Source of the DNA: UBA1275 sp038124025
GTDB lineage: Bacteria; Bacteroidota; Rhodothermia; Balneolales; Balneolaceae
DNA length: 17,292 nucleotides
NCBI GenBank assembly: GCA_038124025.1
Contig: JAYPBC010000034.1
Location: forward strand, 1 to 17,292
Reading direction: 5' to 3'
Made by a program: the position numbers and the translations under genes
The notes under the pieces: model-generated
Database searches by the model: none
What the model was told of the DNA's origin: nothing
Seen by the model: the letters and a program-made list of their open reading frames with translations, nothing else
Shown here: in pieces, positions 15,279 through 17,292 of the stretch
Layout: every line of letters begins with the position of its first letter
How positions within the stretch are numbered: the first letter of the stretch is position 1

Positions 15279-15297
15279 TGTATACCGATACATTTTT
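15279..15297 (+). terminator. Short hairpin plus T5 after the MFS gene
   Basis: TGTAT (15279-15283) pairs with ATACA (15288-15292) around ACCG, then TTTTT (15293-15297). It starts one base after the MFS stop codon. The stem is only five AT-rich pairs, so it is weak, but its placement and U tract suit an intrinsic terminator separating this run from the Ccm operon. Confidence 0.45.
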
Positions 15298-15462
15298 GTG
15301 AAGGGCATTCCTAATTCGATCGTGATGAGTGAAACAGCCGTAAAAGAATGGGAAAGAGAGTTCGAATTACAATTTTCTATTCAATTTAAATTCTAAGGAT
15401 TCACTATTTTCCAACGTCTGTAAAATATGTCCAATTTTAGAGCAGAATAAGGTCTTATTTAG

Positions 15463-15470
15463 TATATTTG
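15463..15470 (+). promoter_or_regulatory. Candidate -7 promoter element of the ccm operon
   Basis: TATATTTG is a perfect match to the Bacteroidota TAnnTTTG -7 element, 30 bases before the GTG start of ccmC, which would give a short leader of about 20 bases. The expected -33 TTTG is not seen at the usual spacing; a TTTT run lies a few bases too far upstream (15435-15438). The remaining gap (15298-15462) shows no convincing feature. Confidence 0.45.
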
Positions 15471-15499
15471 TCTTATAAATTAAACTCTAAACTGCTCCT

Positions 15500-16171
15500 G
15501 TGAAAGTCTGGAAATATCTCATTATTGTTTGGATGAGTCTGGTCATTGTGGGTGGGTTTCTCATACAAATTCCTTTTATACCCATATTGGAGCAGACCGC
15601 TCGCAACTTATTCTTCCATGTCCCGATGTGGATGGCCATGTATGCTATGTTTCTTATGAGTCTTTATCATAGCATACATTACCTAAGGAAAACTGATTGG
15701 TTAGCCGATATTAAAGCAGAAGCGGCAGCTAAAACAGGTATTGTATTTGGAGTATGTGGTCTGCTGACCGGTTCTTTATGGGCTAGATTTACTTGGGGGA
15801 CTTGGTGGACTTTTGCTGAACCAAAAATGAACTTGGCTGCTTTAGCCCTAATGATCTATGTTGCCTATTTCATGTTGAGATCTGCATTTGATGAGCCCAA
15901 AAAAAGAGCACGAATCTCTGCAGTTTATAATATATTTGCTGTAAGTACTATTCCATTTTTGTTGTACGTTGTGCCCCGTCAGTTGACGAGTCTTCATCCA
16001 GGAGCGGATGGCAATCCAGCATTCTCTGAAATTACTGCCGCCGAACTTAGGTTTATTTTATACCCAGCTATGGTGGGCTTCATAGCCTTGTCATATTGGG
16101 TATACGAAATAACTTACCGAGCTTATCGGGTCAGATATATTTCCGAGCAAACAATTAGTAATCCACAATAA
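15500..16171 (+). CDS. ccmC: Cytochrome c maturation protein CcmC/CcsA-type haem handling protein
   Basis: A 223-residue integral membrane protein that binds haem and loads it onto CcmE on the outer face of the inner membrane. It starts at GTG 15500. About six membrane helices are visible. The two axial-ligand histidines of the CcmC family are present: H40 in NLFFHVPMW and H166 in QLTSLHPG (E. coli H60 and H184). The tryptophan-rich haem-binding loop reads WGTWWTFAEPKMN at 99-111. The canonical form is WGTWWxWDxR, so the 'WD' is replaced by 'FA'. Length is close to E. coli CcmC (245). It is the first gene of the Ccm run and is followed by ccmD after three bases. Annotation pipelines often name such proteins CcsA; the context with ccmD, ccmE and ccmF supports CcmC. 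Confidence 0.9.
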   Translation: MKVWKYLIIVWMSLVIVGGFLIQIPFIPILEQTARNLFFHVPMWMAMYAMFLMSLYHSIHYLRKTDWLADIKAEAAAKTGIVFGVCGLLTGSLWARFTWGTWWTFAEPKMNLAALALMIYVAYFMLRSAFDEPKKRARISAVYNIFAVSTIPFLLYVVPRQLTSLHPGADGNPAFSEITAAELRFILYPAMVGFIALSYWVYEITYRAYRVRYISEQTISNPQ

Positions 16172-16174
16172 GCT

Positions 16175-16459
16175 ATGTACCTAACTCAGCTGTTATTTGT
16201 AGTAATGAGTATGTTTCAAGATTCAACAAAGGTTGCTCCTGTGGACACATTGAGTGTAGCATATTCTGATAAATGGATGGCTGCAGCCAACCAAGGAGAA
16301 GGATTCTTTACGAGCTTCATGAGCTCGAATAATCTCATCTTTGTAGTACTAGGGGTAACCTTAATTATTTGGACTGTGCTTATTGTGTATCTTTCACGTG
16401 TAGATAAAACGATATCCAAGCTCGAGAACCAATTAAACCATTCATCAAATGAAGCCTAA
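16175..16459 (+). CDS. ccmD: CcmD-like small membrane protein
   Basis: A 94-residue protein. An N-terminal hydrophobic stretch (about residues 4-14) may be a signal or anchor. A soluble segment follows, then a single strong membrane helix at about 53-73 (LIFVVLGVTLIIWTVLIVYL) and a charged cytoplasmic tail SRVDKTISKLENQ. The helix plus 'YL.r.D..i..LE' tail is the CcmD signature. CcmD helps release holo-CcmE from CcmC and the CcmAB transporter. It is longer than typical CcmD (about 50-70 residues) because of the N-terminal part. It starts 3 bases after the ccmC stop and its end overlaps the ccmE start by 11 bases. An internal ATG at 16205 is possible. Confidence 0.8.
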   Translation: MYLTQLLFVVMSMFQDSTKVAPVDTLSVAYSDKWMAAANQGEGFFTSFMSSNNLIFVVLGVTLIIWTVLIVYLSRVDKTISKLENQLNHSSNEA

Positions 16460-16862
16460 ATTAATTTTTGGAAGCATTGCAATTATTGCATTCACCTCTT
16501 TGCTCCTTTACAATTTTGGAGAGAGCATTAGTACGTATACCGATTTTGACAAAGCGGCTAAATTAACAACTGCTCATGTACCCGGAACATGGGAGTCAGA
16601 GATGGAATACGGTTTTTCAAGAGAGACCATGCAGTTCAGTTTTTACATGAAAGATGAGTCTGGGAAAGTCAAAAAAGTGATTTATAGCCGGCCTAAACCA
16701 AATAACTTCGAACAAGCAGACCGATTAGTGGTAATTGGTGAGCTTAGGAATGATGTATTTTACGCCGATGAAATGCTCATGAAATGCCCTTCTAAATACA
16801 ATGCTACAGATGTAGATAGTTATGGAACCCAAGCTATGGCCGCAGGGGTTCAAGGACGCTAA
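16449..16862 (+). CDS. ccmE: Haem chaperone CcmE, Cys-type (CxxxY)
   Basis: A 137-residue periplasmic haem chaperone anchored by one N-terminal helix (about residues 5-22). The OB-fold domain covers about 38-115: VPGTWES, FSFYMKDESG, then ADRLVVIGELRNDVFYADEML. In E. coli the haem-binding motif is HxxxY, with His130 bound covalently to haem. Here it is CPSKY, with Cys113 and Tyr117. Cys-type CcmE proteins are known from Desulfovibrio and archaea, usually in Ccm systems lacking CcmG and CcmH. The short C-terminal tail (118-137) is Gly/Ala-rich and flexible. Its start overlaps ccmD by 11 bases, and ccmF begins two bases after its stop. Confidence 0.92.
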   Translation: MKPKLIFGSIAIIAFTSLLLYNFGESISTYTDFDKAAKLTTAHVPGTWESEMEYGFSRETMQFSFYMKDESGKVKKVIYSRPKPNNFEQADRLVVIGELRNDVFYADEMLMKCPSKYNATDVDSYGTQAMAAGVQGR

Positions 16863-16864
16863 TT

Positions 16865-17292
16865 ATGGAAGGAATTATTGGAAAATGGCTAATAAACGCC
16901 TCGTTTATTAGTTCGATCATTAGTTTGGTCTTCTACAGGTTTGCTTCGCGTGAAGACAAGGAAAAAATGATTCGCTGGGGTCATGTGTTCTTTGGCTTGA
17001 AGGGACTTTTTCTGTTACTTGCCTCCGCATTATTGGTAAAGTTAATATTCGAGCATCAGTTTCAATACTATTATGTATTTAACTATACCAGTCTCGATTT
17101 AGCACCAAAGTATTTGTGGTCGGCTTTTTACGGTGGGCAAGAAGGAAGCTTCATGTTATGGATTCTTTTTTCTTGTATAAGCGGATTTATGCTGATAAAG
17201 TGGACTAGGGAGCCATACCGAGCGCCTGTCATGTTCTTTTTAACGTTGACTCAGGTTTTTTTACTATCAATGATTGTCGGTTGGCATGCAGA
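16865..17292 (+). CDS. ccmF: Cytochrome c haem lyase subunit CcmF (5' part only)
   Basis: ATG 16865-16867 opens a frame running off the right edge (about 142 residues visible). Several membrane helices are seen. The block FQYYYVFNYTSLDLAPKY, then FYGGQEGSFMLW, is characteristic of the CcmF N-terminal region ('YV..yS...lp..Y..s.fwgGqeGS..lW'). CcmF moves haem from CcmE to apocytochrome c and forms the thioether bonds. The tryptophan-rich (WWD) domain and the family histidines lie further on and are not in this window. The gene begins two bases after ccmE, so the four genes form one transcript. Identity is fairly secure from context and motif. Confidence 0.9.
   Translation, partial: MEGIIGKWLINASFISSIISLVFYRFASREDKEKMIRWGHVFFGLKGLFLLLASALLVKLIFEHQFQYYYVFNYTSLDLAPKYLWSAFYGGQEGSFMLWILFSCISGFMLIKWTREPYRAPVMFFLTLTQVFLLSMIVGWHA

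Noticed and set aside
15298..15396. A short plus-strand open frame (GTG 15298 or ATG 15325) between the MFS gene and ccmC
   Set aside because: Only 23-32 codons, no recognisable motif, starting at the MFS terminator-like hairpin; too little to call a gene.

Overview
The window looks like chromosomal DNA from a Bacteroidota/Rhodothermota/Balneolota-type bacterium. This is inferred from three things. The gene families fit, including a DUF4212 plus SSF symporter pair, a CcmC-CcmD-CcmE-CcmF cluster with a Cys-type CcmE, a DUF3108 protein and a ArsC/Spx-like protein. Clear Shine-Dalgarno sites are scarce. TAnnTTTG-like -7 promoter elements occur upstream of operons. No 16S gene or other lineage marker is present, so the assignment is not certain. 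Most of the content is housekeeping.

Layout from left to right. Positions 1-340 (minus) hold the 5' part of a secreted polysaccharide-deacetylase/DUF2334-like protein. Positions 524-2556 (plus) hold a two-subunit sodium:solute symporter that ends in a strong inverted repeat spanning its stop codon. Positions 2585-3071 are a scar: a thioredoxin gene (minus) that has lost its 5' end is joined head to head with the last part of an AraC-family regulator (plus) that has lost its own 5' end. Positions 3061-4953 (minus) encode an S41 C-terminal processing protease. Positions 5076-7045 (minus) are the hslV-hslU protease operon, and 7278-9134 (minus) is ribonuclease G/E. A 434-base gap (9135-9568) holds a terminator-like hairpin and a long rng leader. 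Positions 9569-12123 (minus) form a compact operon in transcription order: lipoprotein, small winged-helix-like protein, biotin carboxyl carrier protein, murA.

From 12222 the coding strand switches to plus. The first run is an ArsC/Spx-like protein, a DUF3108 envelope protein, dUTPase and an MFS exporter, ending in a small terminator-like hairpin. After a gap with a good -7 promoter motif comes a cytochrome c maturation cluster: ccmC/ccsA, ccmD, ccmE and the start of ccmF, which runs off the right edge.

Two places deserve most attention. One is the thioredoxin/AraC junction, which is either a deletion scar or an assembly join. The other is the Ccm cluster: CcmE has Cys in a CxxxY motif in place of the haem-binding His, and CcmC has a modified tryptophan-rich (WWD) signature. 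That combination points to the non-canonical Ccm pathway. I found no mobile element, CRISPR array, tRNA or rRNA, and no clear previously undescribed system.
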